From Sphingomonas sanxanigenens DSM 19645 = NX02 (GTDB lineage: Bacteria > Pseudomonadota > Alphaproteobacteria > Sphingomonadales > Sphingomonadaceae), in assembly GCF_000512205.2 (NCBI RefSeq), contig NZ_CP006644.1, positions 3,342,520 to 3,406,519 of the forward strand: a DNA stretch of 64,000 nt, written 5' to 3'. The notes under the pieces were generated by a model. It had not been told where the DNA came from. It did no database searches and saw only the letters and a list, made by a program, of their open reading frames with translations. The position numbers and the translations under genes are program-made. Position 1 is the first letter of the stretch. Each line of letters opens with the position of its first letter. This document shows positions 1-8,650 of the stretch, piece after piece.

Positions 1-2
1 GC

Positions 3-470
3 GTCGGCGAAGGGCTGGCGTCGGCCGGCGGCGGGCTCAAACTCGTCGCCTTTCCCGACAATGCCGCGCAGGATTCGGCCGCGTCGGTCGGGCTTTACAA
101 GGCCAAGATCACCGGCACCGGCGATGTCGTCGCGCATGCCGTCGCGGGCAGCGAGATGTCCGCGATCCCGCTGTCCAAGGCGCTCGCCGAACTCGGCTCC
201 AGGCCTGGGCAGGTCATCGTCGGCGGCTGGGCGAGCAGCCTCAAGGTGCTCAACCTCGTCAAGGAGGGCGCGATGAGCTTCGCGCTCGACGAGAACCTCT
301 ATTATCAGGGCTTCTTCGCGACCTTGCTCGCCTGGTCCGAACTCGAACGCCAGATCCCCGCGATCGACCTCAGTTCCGGCCATGTCTGGGTGACGCCCGA
401 CAGCGTCGACGGCATGATCGAGAGCTATAACAACCGCATGAAGCGCGCGGCGGCCTATGGCCTCTCGTGA
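3..470 (+). CDS. Sugar-type ABC transporter periplasmic binding protein (C-terminal part)
   Basis: This is the C-terminal 155 residues of a periplasmic solute-binding protein; the start lies left of the window and the frame opens at base 3. The segment has the look of the second lobe of a LacI-fold (Peripla_BP_4-like) binding protein: a VIVGGWASSLKVLNLVKEG stretch followed by FALDENLYYQGFFATLLAW, typical of simple-sugar or AI-2-like binders. It overlaps the next gene by 14 bp and is followed by an ABC ATPase and an RbsC-like permease, so the three form one importer. The ligand cannot be read from this fragment. The dioxygenases and TonB receptor downstream suggest it need not be a sugar. Confidence 0.85.
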   Translation, partial: VGEGLASAGGGLKLVAFPDNAAQDSAASVGLYKAKITGTGDVVAHAVAGSEMSAIPLSKALAELGSRPGQVIVGGWASSLKVLNLVKEGAMSFALDENLYYQGFFATLLAWSELERQIPAIDLSSGHVWVTPDSVDGMIESYNNRMKRAAAYGLS

Positions 471-1272
471 CGCCACCGTCCTGCGCTTCGCGGAGCGGCC
501 GGCGGTGAGCGCGGCCGAGGCGCCCGAACGACCGCCCGAACGACCGGTCCTGCTCGGCATCGGCGGGCTGACCCGCCATTTCGGCAGCGTCACCGCGGTG
601 GCGGACATCGATCTCGACGTCCGCGCCGGCGAAGTCACCGCGCTGCTGGGAGACAATGGCGCGGGCAAGTCGACCCTGGTCTCGATGCTCTCGGGCGTCA
701 CCGCGCCGAGCGCGGGCGAGATGCGGATCGACGGCCGGCCGGTGAGCTTCGCCGACCCCGCCGAGGCGCGCGCGGCGGGCATCGCCACCGTGTTCCAGAA
801 CCTCTCGCTGATCGAGGACCGCAGCATCGCCGAGAATCTGTTTCTCGGCTGCGAACTGACCCGCTTCGGCTTCATCCTCGATCGCCGCCGCATGAAGGCT
901 GAGGCGCAGGCCGTGCTCGATCGCATGCGCGTCAACCTGCCGCCGGTGACGACCGCGGTGCGCCACCTCTCCGGCGGCCAGCGCCAGGCGGTGGCGGTGG
1001 CGCGGACGATCCTGCGCGGCGCGCGGCTGGTGATCATGGACGAGCCCACCGCGGCGCTGGGCGTGCGCGAGACCGCCAAGGTGCTCGATCTGATCCGCTC
1101 GCTGCGCGACCAGGGATCGGCGGTGCTGCTGGTCAGCCACAACATGGACAATGTTTTCGACGTCGCCGATCGCGCGGTGATCCTGCGGCTCGGCCGCAAG
1201 GTCGCCGACCTGCGCATCGCCGCGACCAGCAAGGCGGACGTCGTCGGCCTCGTGATGGGAACCGGCGCATGA
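457..1272 (+). CDS. ABC transporter ATP-binding protein, single-domain sugar type
   Basis: A 271-residue cytoplasmic ATPase that would power the importer encoded around it. Visible motifs are Walker A GDNGAGKST (residues 65-73), the signature LSGGQRQ (171-177), Walker B LVIMDEP (191-197) and the switch His (H228). Unlike RbsA or XylG, which carry two ABC domains in about 500 residues, this has one, as in FrcA-like transporters, so it should act as a homodimer. The ATG lies inside the end of the binding-protein gene and the stop overlaps the permease start (ATGA), indicating translational coupling. The first 30 residues are a low-complexity Pro/Glu/Arg-rich extension before the ABC fold. Confidence 0.93.
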   Translation: MASRDATVLRFAERPAVSAAEAPERPPERPVLLGIGGLTRHFGSVTAVADIDLDVRAGEVTALLGDNGAGKSTLVSMLSGVTAPSAGEMRIDGRPVSFADPAEARAAGIATVFQNLSLIEDRSIAENLFLGCELTRFGFILDRRRMKAEAQAVLDRMRVNLPPVTTAVRHLSGGQRQAVAVARTILRGARLVIMDEPTAALGVRETAKVLDLIRSLRDQGSAVLLVSHNMDNVFDVADRAVILRLGRKVADLRIAATSKADVVGLVMGTGA

Positions 1273-2270
1273 GCCGCGTCGCCGCCCTCCTCGCCAGCCG
1301 CCAGTCGGCGATGCTGGTGGTCGCGGTCGCGCTGTTCGCGCTGTTCGCCACCAACGCGCCGCACTTCCTCGACGGGCAGACCCAGTTCGAGATCCTGCGC
1401 ATCACCGCCTTCACCCTGATCATCGGCCTGCCGCTCACCTATCTGGTGATCGCCGGCGAGGTCGACCTCTCGATCGGCTCGAACTACGGCCTGTGCAGCG
1501 TGGTGACCGCGCTGGCGATCGTCGACTGGGGCTGGAACCCGTGGGCCGCGGCGGCGCTCGGCGTGATGCTCGGCACCGCGATCGGGCTGTTCAACGGCGT
1601 CGCCACGGTGCGGCTGCGCATCCCCTCCTTCATCCTCACCATCGGCATGCTCAGCCTGCTGCGCGGGCTGGCGCTGGTGCTGACGATGGGGCTGTCGATC
1701 GACATTCCGGCGACGATCGAGAGCAGCTTCTTCGCGGTCTCCGGCGGCATGATCGGGCCGGTGCCGGTGCAGGTGCTGTGGGCGCTGGCGGCGTTCCTCG
1801 TCAGCGGCTTCGTGCTGCGCCACACCCTGTTCGGCGCGCGGCTCTACGCGACCGGCGGCAATGCGAAGGCGGCGCTGCAGATGGGCGTCAATCCGGGGCG
1901 GGTGAAGATCTGGACCTTCACCGTGCTCGGCTTCGCCTGCGGCCTCACCGGCGCGCTCACCGCCGGCTGGCTGCGGATCGGCGCGCCGACGACGGGCGCC
2001 GGCACCGAACTGGCGATCATCGCCGCGATCATCATCGGCGGCGCCGCGCTCAGCGGCGGCATCGGCACCGCGACCGGCACTTTGCTCGGCGCGCTGATCG
2101 TCAGCATGATGCAGACGGGCCTGATCCTGCTCGGCGTGCAGGGCAATTGGGTGCAGGTCTATGTCGGGCTGCTGATCGTGCTCGCCGCCGGCATCGAACC
2201 CTATCTGCGCCCCGACGGGGCGTTGAGCGAATGGCTGCGCGATCTGGGACGACGACGACCGGCCGGCTGA
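1269..2270 (+). CDS. ABC transporter permease, RbsC/BPD_transp_2 type
   Basis: A 333-residue polytopic inner-membrane permease with about eight to ten hydrophobic segments. It has the family traits YLVIAGEVDLSIGSNYGL near residues 58-75 and AIIIGGAALSGGIGT in the second half, which match the RbsC/XylH/FrcB class of sugar and nucleoside importer permeases. The start overlaps the ATPase stop by 4 nt. It ends the importer operon. The next 125 bp hold no obvious gene before the dioxygenase on the same strand, so the dioxygenase could still be co-transcribed. Substrate unknown. Confidence 0.92.
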   Translation: MSRVAALLASRQSAMLVVAVALFALFATNAPHFLDGQTQFEILRITAFTLIIGLPLTYLVIAGEVDLSIGSNYGLCSVVTALAIVDWGWNPWAAAALGVMLGTAIGLFNGVATVRLRIPSFILTIGMLSLLRGLALVLTMGLSIDIPATIESSFFAVSGGMIGPVPVQVLWALAAFLVSGFVLRHTLFGARLYATGGNAKAALQMGVNPGRVKIWTFTVLGFACGLTGALTAGWLRIGAPTTGAGTELAIIAAIIIGGAALSGGIGTATGTLLGALIVSMMQTGLILLGVQGNWVQVYVGLLIVLAAGIEPYLRPDGALSEWLRDLGRRRPAG

Positions 2271-2398
2271 CCCGCCCGCCCCCGCCGTCCCCGGCGCAGC
2301 ATGACGACCGGAGTATCGACAGCGGCCGCCGCCCGGAAAGGGCGACGCGCCGGACGGGCCCCTGCGGCCTTTCGACCCAGTGTTTTTCGAGGTGAATG

Positions 2399-3454
2399 AT
2401 GAGTGGTGAAGCGCTGCACTATGCCGAGGCCGAGGCGATCGGAAGCGAGGAGATCCCGATCGTCGATTTCGGCCGCTTCCTGAACGGCGACGCCGCCGAT
2501 CGCGCCGCGGTGGCGGCGGAGATCAGCGCCGCGTGCCGCCGCATCGGCTTCTTCTACGTCACCAACCACGGCGTACCCGAAACCCTGCGCGAGAACGTGC
2601 TCGGCGAGGCGCGGGCCTTCTTCGCCGAGCCGATGGCGCGCAAGATGGAATGCGCGCCGCTGAAGGAAGGCCAGTGGTGCGGCTTCGTTCCCTCGCGCGG
2701 GGCGATGGAAGGCTGGGAACCGGGCGGCTCGTTCAAGACCGCGGATGCCGAGCGCGTCTCGGGCGGCACGCTCGAACAGTTCAACATGATGCGCGTGCTC
2801 AATGCCGACGATCCCAATTATGGCGGCGCCGATCCGGTCTATCAGCGCAACCTGTGGCCGCGCTTCCAGCCCGGCTTCGTCGAGACGATGATCGTCAACC
2901 AGCGCGCGGTGCTGAAACTCAGCGGCGAACTGATGGCGGCGCTGTCGATGGCGCTGGGCGTGGAGGAGGATTTCTTCGCGCGCTTCCACCGCAGCCCGCT
3001 CGCCACCTTCGGGCTCAACCATTATCCCGCGCGCACCGATACCCAGCCTTCGGACGCGGTCGGCGTCGGCGCGCATTGCGACGCATCCTCCTTCACCGTG
3101 CTGCTGCAGGACGATGTCGGCGGGCTGGAAGTGCGCGATCCCTCGGGCCGCTGGATCGCCGCGCCCTATGTGCCGGGCGCCTATGTCATCAACATCGGCG
3201 ACACGATGATGGCGTGGACCAACGGCCATTTCGTCTCCACGCTGCACCGCGTCGTCAGCCGCCGACCGGTCGACCGCTTCTCGGCGACGATGTTCATGAA
3301 TCCCGATCTCGACGCCCGCGTCGCGCCGCTCGACGCCTTCCTTGCCGAGGGTGAGGCGCCGCGGTTCGAGCCGTTCGACAATGGCGACTATATGAAGAGC
3401 TTCTACCAGAGATTCTACAACGTCTGGAAGAAGGTTTCACCGATATCCCAGTAA
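2399..3454 (+). CDS. 2-oxoglutarate/Fe(II)-dependent dioxygenase, isopenicillin N synthase family
   Basis: A 351-residue soluble oxygenase. The N-terminal DIOX_N-type segment begins with IPIVDFGRF, and the jelly-roll core carries the iron triad H226-x-D228 and H283 plus the 2-oxoglutarate-binding R293-x-S295 (RFS), so all catalytic residues are present. Two ATGs stand in tandem (2396 and 2399). The GAGG at 2389-2392 is better spaced for the second. The enzyme would hydroxylate or oxidatively cleave a small molecule; family members act on amino acid derivatives, plant metabolites, nucleobases and peptides, so no substrate is assigned. It sits between an ABC importer and a TonB receptor, and a second paralogue follows the receptor. 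Confidence 0.9.
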   Translation: MSGEALHYAEAEAIGSEEIPIVDFGRFLNGDAADRAAVAAEISAACRRIGFFYVTNHGVPETLRENVLGEARAFFAEPMARKMECAPLKEGQWCGFVPSRGAMEGWEPGGSFKTADAERVSGGTLEQFNMMRVLNADDPNYGGADPVYQRNLWPRFQPGFVETMIVNQRAVLKLSGELMAALSMALGVEEDFFARFHRSPLATFGLNHYPARTDTQPSDAVGVGAHCDASSFTVLLQDDVGGLEVRDPSGRWIAAPYVPGAYVINIGDTMMAWTNGHFVSTLHRVVSRRPVDRFSATMFMNPDLDARVAPLDAFLAEGEAPRFEPFDNGDYMKSFYQRFYNVWKKVSPISQ

Positions 3455-3551
3455 GGCGTGCAGAACATAAACAATAAAAATCCGTCAGAAGAACGAGAGA
3501 GGGGCCCGAAATTGAAGCCAGGGCAGGCTTGATTGCAAAGGGATATAAGAA

Positions 3552-5942
3552 ATGACGGTCAAGACCAGGGAGATCTACCGCGCCGGCCTGCTCGCCTGCG
3601 CACTCGCTTCGTTCACCGCCTCGCCGCTCTGGGCGCAGAGCGCAGGCAGCGCCGCGCCCGCGCCCGAAGAGGCGCTGGACGACGAACCCAATGTGCTGGT
3701 GGTCACCGGCGCGCGCAACAAGTCGGCGATCCTGCCGACCGAGACCAGCGCGCTCGGCCTCGACATGAGCCAGCTCGAAACGCCGCGCGCCACCTCCACC
3801 GTGTCGCTCGCGATGATCGACCAGTACAGCCTGACCACGGTGCGCGATCTGATCGCGGTGACGCCGGGCGTGTTCACCGCCAGCTTCTATGGCGTCGACG
3901 GCACCGTGAACATCCGCGGCGAATATGCCGACAATTTCTTCCGCGGCTTCAAGCGCGTCGAGAACCAGGGCACCTACGTCACCCCGATCGAATCCTTCCT
4001 GGGGCTGGACATCGTCCGCGGCATCGCCTCCCCCGCCTACGGCACCGGCCGCGCCGGCGGCTATATGAACACGACGCCGCGCGTCGACCGCTCGGACCGC
4101 TTCCGCCGCGGCCAGGCTGCCGCGGGCGAGGTCGTCGCCTCGGTCGGCACCTATGATTATTACCGCGCGTCGGCCGAATATGGCACGCCGATCAAGCTCG
4201 GCGCCTATGATGCCGGCATCGACGTCTATGTCGAGAAGGCGCAGTTCTCGCAGTACTTCCATGGCATCGAGCCCAGGCATACGCTGGGCCAGATCGGCTT
4301 TTCGACCGACCTGCCGGGCGGCTTCACCCTCAACGCCGGCCTGCAATATTATGATGCCAGCGGCATGCAGGGCACCGTCGGCATCAACCGCATGACGCAG
4401 GATCTGATCGACAACCGCAACTATGTGTCGGGCAGCTTCCTCGCGCAGATCGCGCAGCCGGGTGCCGCCTATATCAACCCGGCGGATATCGTCGCGATCG
4501 GCGGCGTCACCAAATATTTCGGCGCCGCCAACGCCTATTCGACGATCGATCCGGCGACGATGCAGACGGTGAAGCTCGGCCGTCGCACGATCATCACCTC
4601 GCCCTACGACTTCGGCGATTCCGAGACGACCACCGCCTATGTCGACCTGATCCATGACCTGGGGCCGGGCACGATCAAGCTGCAGGGCTTCCTCGACGAT
4701 CTCAACGCCGATTCCTACAACGGCTATGGCTTCGCCAAGCAATTGCGCGACCGCGCGGAGGAACTGCGTCTCTCCTACCAGGCGAAGTTCGATCCGGCGC
4801 CATGGCTCAGCGCCAACATCGTCACCGGGCTCGGCTATCGCCGCTACGAGGCGGACGAAGGCTATGTGTTCGCGCGCGGCTATCTCGTGCTCGACCGGCA
4901 GGACATCAGCGTCGGCGCGACGGCGGACAGCATCTTCAACCCGGTCTATGTCAACGGCCAGCCCTTCGACCAATATTATCACTCGACGGTGGACGGCTAT
5001 GGCGCCTTCCTCAACGCCGACCTCAAGCTGTTCGGCGGGCTGAAGCTGACCGGCGGCATCCGCTATGACGATTATGACGTGGAGTCGATCAACACCGGCC
5101 TGCTCGACTATTCGGTGGCGCTCAACCGGCTCTACGAGGCCAGCGAGGATGCGACGAGTTGGTCGGCGAGCATCAGCTATGTCACGCCCTGGGGGATCGT
5201 GCCCTATTTCACCAAGGGCAGGTCCTACGCGCTAGAGACGCTGCAGGGTGGCGCGGTGACGCCGGGCAACGTCGCCAACAACACCTTCCTCTCCCCCACC
5301 AAGCTCACCGAAGGCGGCGTCAAGGGCTCCTTCTTCGACGACAGATTGTTCGTCAGCGCCTCGGTCTATCGCCAGCAGCGCCGCCAGTCCGAACTGCTCA
5401 CCGGCAATTTCGTCGGCGCCACCACCCGGGGCGTCGAGGCCGAGCTGCGCTGGGCGGTCAACCGCCATTTCGGCCTCTCCGCGGTGGCGACACGCCAGAA
5501 GACGCGCATTGCCGGCTCGTCCTTCCTCGTCGTCACGCCGGACGATGTCGGGCTCGATCCGCTGCGCGGCTGGGGTTTCGTCTACCAGGCGGCGTCGGCG
5601 AGCTATGCCGGCCTCGCCACCGGCTATGTCGACCGTACCCAGCCGCGCTACGTGTTCGGCCTGTTCGGCAATTACGAGGCCGGCAACGGCTTCGGCGTGA
5701 CATTGGGCGGCAATTATGTCGACACCACCAGCGGCCACCTGCCCGGCGCGATCCGGTATCCGGACTATGTGCTGATGCGCGGATCGCTGCACTATGATGT
5801 CGGCCGCTATCGCTTCGCGATCAACGTCAACAACATCCTCGACAAGCGCTACTACATCCCGCAGCGCAGCACCGATACCGAAAGCGTCGCGATGCCCGGG
5901 GAGGGGCGCACCGCGATCCTCAAGGTAACGGCGCGCTTCTGA
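3552..5942 (+). CDS. TonB-dependent outer-membrane receptor
   Basis: A 796-residue outer-membrane receptor. Residues 1-29 form a signal peptide ending SPLWAQ. The plug follows (VLVVTGARN near residue 54, then TPGVFTASFYGVDGTVNIRG), and the C-terminal half is a barrel ending in an aromatic residue (ILKVTARF). It should import a ligand across the outer membrane using TonB energy. Flanked by two 2-oxoglutarate dioxygenases and preceded by an ABC importer, it probably feeds the same substrate into that route. The gene is followed by a strong hairpin. The 97 bp upstream are relatively AT-rich and may hold a promoter, but no clear -35/-10 pair was identified. Confidence 0.93.
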   Translation: MTVKTREIYRAGLLACALASFTASPLWAQSAGSAAPAPEEALDDEPNVLVVTGARNKSAILPTETSALGLDMSQLETPRATSTVSLAMIDQYSLTTVRDLIAVTPGVFTASFYGVDGTVNIRGEYADNFFRGFKRVENQGTYVTPIESFLGLDIVRGIASPAYGTGRAGGYMNTTPRVDRSDRFRRGQAAAGEVVASVGTYDYYRASAEYGTPIKLGAYDAGIDVYVEKAQFSQYFHGIEPRHTLGQIGFSTDLPGGFTLNAGLQYYDASGMQGTVGINRMTQDLIDNRNYVSGSFLAQIAQPGAAYINPADIVAIGGVTKYFGAANAYSTIDPATMQTVKLGRRTIITSPYDFGDSETTTAYVDLIHDLGPGTIKLQGFLDDLNADSYNGYGFAKQLRDRAEELRLSYQAKFDPAPWLSANIVTGLGYRRYEADEGYVFARGYLVLDRQDISVGATADSIFNPVYVNGQPFDQYYHSTVDGYGAFLNADLKLFGGLKLTGGIRYDDYDVESINTGLLDYSVALNRLYEASEDATSWSASISYVTPWGIVPYFTKGRSYALETLQGGAVTPGNVANNTFLSPTKLTEGGVKGSFFDDRLFVSASVYRQQRRQSELLTGNFVGATTRGVEAELRWAVNRHFGLSAVATRQKTRIAGSSFLVVTPDDVGLDPLRGWGFVYQAASASYAGLATGYVDRTQPRYVFGLFGNYEAGNGFGVTLGGNYVDTTSGHLPGAIRYPDYVLMRGSLHYDVGRYRFAINVNNILDKRYYIPQRSTDTESVAMPGEGRTAILKVTARF

Positions 5943-5951
5943 CGCGCGGGG

Positions 5952-5998
5952 CGCGCCGCCCCGCCGCCGGGCAAGGGGGCCCCGGGCGGGGCGGCGCG
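5952..5998 (+). terminator. GC-rich hairpin after the TonB receptor
   Basis: A perfect 14-bp inverted repeat: arms 5952-5965 and 5985-5998, loop 19 nt and itself GC-rich. It lies 9 bp after the receptor stop and about 30 bp before the next dioxygenase start. No T-run follows, so it may be a weak or Rho-assisted terminator, or an mRNA 3-prime stabiliser that sets different expression for the two flanking genes. Confidence 0.5.
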
Positions 5999-6030
5999 AT
6001 CTCTGGCAGACATGGATCCGAAGGCCGACG

Positions 6031-6960
6031 ATGGACGATCCCGAAACCATCCCGATGATCGACATGGCGCCGCTGCTGGGCGGCACCCCGGGCGCCGCCG
6101 CGCGCGTCGCGGCGGATATCGGCGCGGCGTGCCGCAGCACCGGCTTCTTCTCCATCGCCGGCCACGGCATCGATCCGGCATTGCTCGCCTCGGTCTATGG
6201 CGAATCCGCGCGCTTCTTCGCGCTGCCGGAGGCGGAAAAGCAGGCGCTGGCGATCAGCCGCTTCGGCGACAATCGCGGCTATGCCGGCTTCGGATCGGAA
6301 AGCCTCGATCCCGACAAGCCGGCGGACGCCAAGGAAGCCTTCAACATCGGCCGCGACGAGCCGCCGGACATCAACCACTGGCCCGCCCTCCCCGGCTTCG
6401 TCGACGTCATGTCGCGCTATTACGCGGCGATGCGGCGGCTGAGCGAACAGCTCCACCGGGCGATCGCGATCGACCTGGCGCTCGATCCGGATTTCTTCGC
6501 GCGCCGCATCGATCGCCCCCAGGCGACCTTGCGTCTGCTCCATTACCCGCCCCACCCCGGCCGCTTCGACGGCGATCGCTACGGCGCCGGCGCGCATACC
6601 GACTATGGCAATGTCACCATCCTCTCGCAGGACATGGTCGGCGGGCTGGAGGTGCGCACGCGCGACGGCCGCTGGATCGCGGCGACGCCGGTCCCCGGCA
6701 CCTTCGTGTGCAACATCGGCGACTGCCTGATGCGCTGGAGCAACGACGTCTACGTCTCGACCCCCCACCGCGTCGCCAATCTCAGCGGGCGGGAGCGCTA
6801 CTCGGTCGCCTTCTTCTTCGATCCCAATCCCGATGCGCTGGTCGCATGCCTGCCGACCTGCACCGATGCCGGCCGCCCGGCGCGCTACCCGCCGATTCTC
6901 GCCGCCGACTATCTGCGCGAGCGGCTCGATGCGACCTATGCGCACCGCCAGAAGGGCTGA
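6031..6960 (+). CDS. 2-oxoglutarate/Fe(II)-dependent dioxygenase, isopenicillin N synthase family (second copy)
   Basis: A 309-residue paralogue of the dioxygenase at 2399-3454. It opens with IPMIDMAPLLGG, has the iron triad H189-x-D191 and H246 and the 2-oxoglutarate pair R256-x-S258 (RYS), so it should be active. The two enzymes share layout but differ clearly in sequence and length, which fits two successive oxidations or two related substrates. It is followed by about 130 bp without a gene and then an unrelated membrane protein, so it appears to end the uptake/oxidation cassette. Confidence 0.9.
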   Translation: MDDPETIPMIDMAPLLGGTPGAAARVAADIGAACRSTGFFSIAGHGIDPALLASVYGESARFFALPEAEKQALAISRFGDNRGYAGFGSESLDPDKPADAKEAFNIGRDEPPDINHWPALPGFVDVMSRYYAAMRRLSEQLHRAIAIDLALDPDFFARRIDRPQATLRLLHYPPHPGRFDGDRYGAGAHTDYGNVTILSQDMVGGLEVRTRDGRWIAATPVPGTFVCNIGDCLMRWSNDVYVSTPHRVANLSGRERYSVAFFFDPNPDALVACLPTCTDAGRPARYPPILAADYLRERLDATYAHRQKG

Positions 6961-7091
6961 GCGGACCGGGCCTTGGCGCCCGGGATCACGGCCCCGAGGC
7001 AAATCCTGCTTGATTTGAGCGCCGGTCCCGCCTTTTGTGCAGCCGGCTGTTCAAGACCGCCGCACCCCGGGGCAAGGCTGACCGATCGACA

Positions 7092-8600
7092 ATGTCTCAG
7101 GACTTCACACTCATCACCTTCAACGACGGTTCGTCGCAGGCGCGTCTCTACACCGTCGAGCAGTGCGAAATCGCCGTGCAGGAAGGGCGCATCCGCCCCG
7201 ACACGATGGTCACGGTCTATCGCGGCACCGAAAGCCGGACGGTTCGCGCCGACGCCTTCCCGCTGCTGGGGTCGCTGCTGTCGGTGATGCGCAGCGGCGG
7301 CATCGATATCGACAAGCGCCCCGACTATGACGAGGATCCGGGCGAGCGCGCGACCGAGATGACGCCCGGCTGGGTCGGCCGTTCGCTCGGCTGGAACCAG
7401 TCCCCGCAGGCGCCGGATGCCTATGACGCGGGCCAGCCCAGGACACGCGCACCGCATGACGATGGCGGCCGCCCGACCGAAGTCTATCGCGAGCCGCCGC
7501 CGCGGGAGCGGCGCAGCGACCCCGGCCGGGATCGTGGCGCGTCCGATCCCTATGGCAGGCGGCAGCCCCCCGGTCGCCAGACATCGGGCGGCGGCCAGGG
7601 CGGCGGCAATGATGGCCGTGGCAGTGGCGGCGGCGGCATGTCGGCGAAATGGTTCCTGCTGCTGCTCCTGCCCGTGCTGATCCTGCTGGGCGGCGTGGTC
7701 TATGTCCTCGGCGACCAGCTCGAATGGTGGCAGGGCGGCGGCAAGAGCGAGGACGTCGCCGACAACAGTTCCGATGCGGTCGACGGCGTCGAGCGCACCT
7801 TCTACACGGTCCGCCAGGTGGACGTGCAGGACAAGGCGCGCGCCGGCACGCCGATCACGACCCTGCCGCGCGGTACCTCGCTGAGCGGCGTCGTCGTCGA
7901 GGACGAGAATGACAGCGCCCGCAAATGGCTGCGCATCCGCTACGGCCCGCAGACCGGCCGCTTTGTCGCGCTGGTCGATCTCAGCGACAAGACGAGGCCG
8001 CTGCTCGATACCGCCGCGCTCAGCGGCGAACGCAGCCTGTCGGTCGCGGAGACGCTGCGCACCGAACCGTCGAGCAGCGCGCCCGCGGTCGAGGGCGGCG
8101 GCGCGTTGAGCGCGGGCACCAGCGTGATCGTGGCCGGCAAGGTCAACAGCGACTGGGTGGAAACGCTGCCGAGCGGCGGCGGCGTCGGCTATCTGCCGAT
8201 CAGCGCATTCGGCGAGTCCACCGCCGGCGCCACGCCCACGCCCACGCCGGGCGACACCAGCGGCGGCATGCACCAGATCCTCGTCTCCAACACCTGCGCC
8301 ACCAAGTCGCTGACGATCGCGATCTATTATTATGACGGGCAGCGCTGGCAGACCAACAACGGCCTGATCTGGACCTTCACGCCCAACAATTCGAGCTATC
8401 CGGTGATCGGCGAAAAGCGCCTGCTCGCCGCCAGCGACGTGATCTATTACACCGCTTATTATGGCGAGGGCTCGATCCGCGGGTTCGACGATGGCGACAT
8501 CGAGGTGAATTATGGCGGCGAGAAGGTGAAGATGCGCCGCGCCTCGCTGAACAAGCTCGACGACGGCGACTATGAGATTCCGTTCAACTGCGACAGCTAG
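7092..8600 (+). CDS. Membrane-anchored protein with SH3-like domains, function unknown
   Basis: A 502-residue protein not recognised by name. An N-terminal globular part of about 85 residues (FTLITFNDG..VEQCEIAVQEGRIRPDTMV) is followed by a Gly/Arg/Pro-rich disordered region, then one transmembrane segment near residues 187-207 (WFLLLLLPVLILLGG). The exported half contains two SH3b-like modules (around 235-300 and 310-375), a Thr/Pro linker, and a C-terminal beta-rich domain starting near HQILVSNTC that resembles DUF1036-type folds. SH3b modules usually bind peptidoglycan or peptides, so an envelope role is plausible. The ATG at 7092 was chosen over an upstream TTG at 7035, which would add 19 unconserved-looking residues. 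Confidence 0.75.
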   Translation: MSQDFTLITFNDGSSQARLYTVEQCEIAVQEGRIRPDTMVTVYRGTESRTVRADAFPLLGSLLSVMRSGGIDIDKRPDYDEDPGERATEMTPGWVGRSLGWNQSPQAPDAYDAGQPRTRAPHDDGGRPTEVYREPPPRERRSDPGRDRGASDPYGRRQPPGRQTSGGGQGGGNDGRGSGGGGMSAKWFLLLLLPVLILLGGVVYVLGDQLEWWQGGGKSEDVADNSSDAVDGVERTFYTVRQVDVQDKARAGTPITTLPRGTSLSGVVVEDENDSARKWLRIRYGPQTGRFVALVDLSDKTRPLLDTAALSGERSLSVAETLRTEPSSSAPAVEGGGALSAGTSVIVAGKVNSDWVETLPSGGGVGYLPISAFGESTAGATPTPTPGDTSGGMHQILVSNTCATKSLTIAIYYYDGQRWQTNNGLIWTFTPNNSSYPVIGEKRLLAASDVIYYTAYYGEGSIRGFDDGDIEVNYGGEKVKMRRASLNKLDDGDYEIPFNCDS

Positions 8601-8607
8601 GCCGTGA

Positions 8608-8644
8608 ATTTTCCTCGCCCACGCGCAGCGTCGGGGAGGAAAAT
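8608..8644. terminator. Inverted repeat between convergent genes
   Basis: ATTTTCCTC at 8608-8616 pairs with GAGGAAAAT at 8636-8644, and the stem can extend inward by two more G-C pairs past one mismatch. It lies between the stops of the SH3 protein (plus) and the pirin (minus), a good position for a bidirectional terminator. The A/T part sits at the base of the stem rather than after it. Confidence 0.5.
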
Positions 8645-8650
8645 CCTCGC

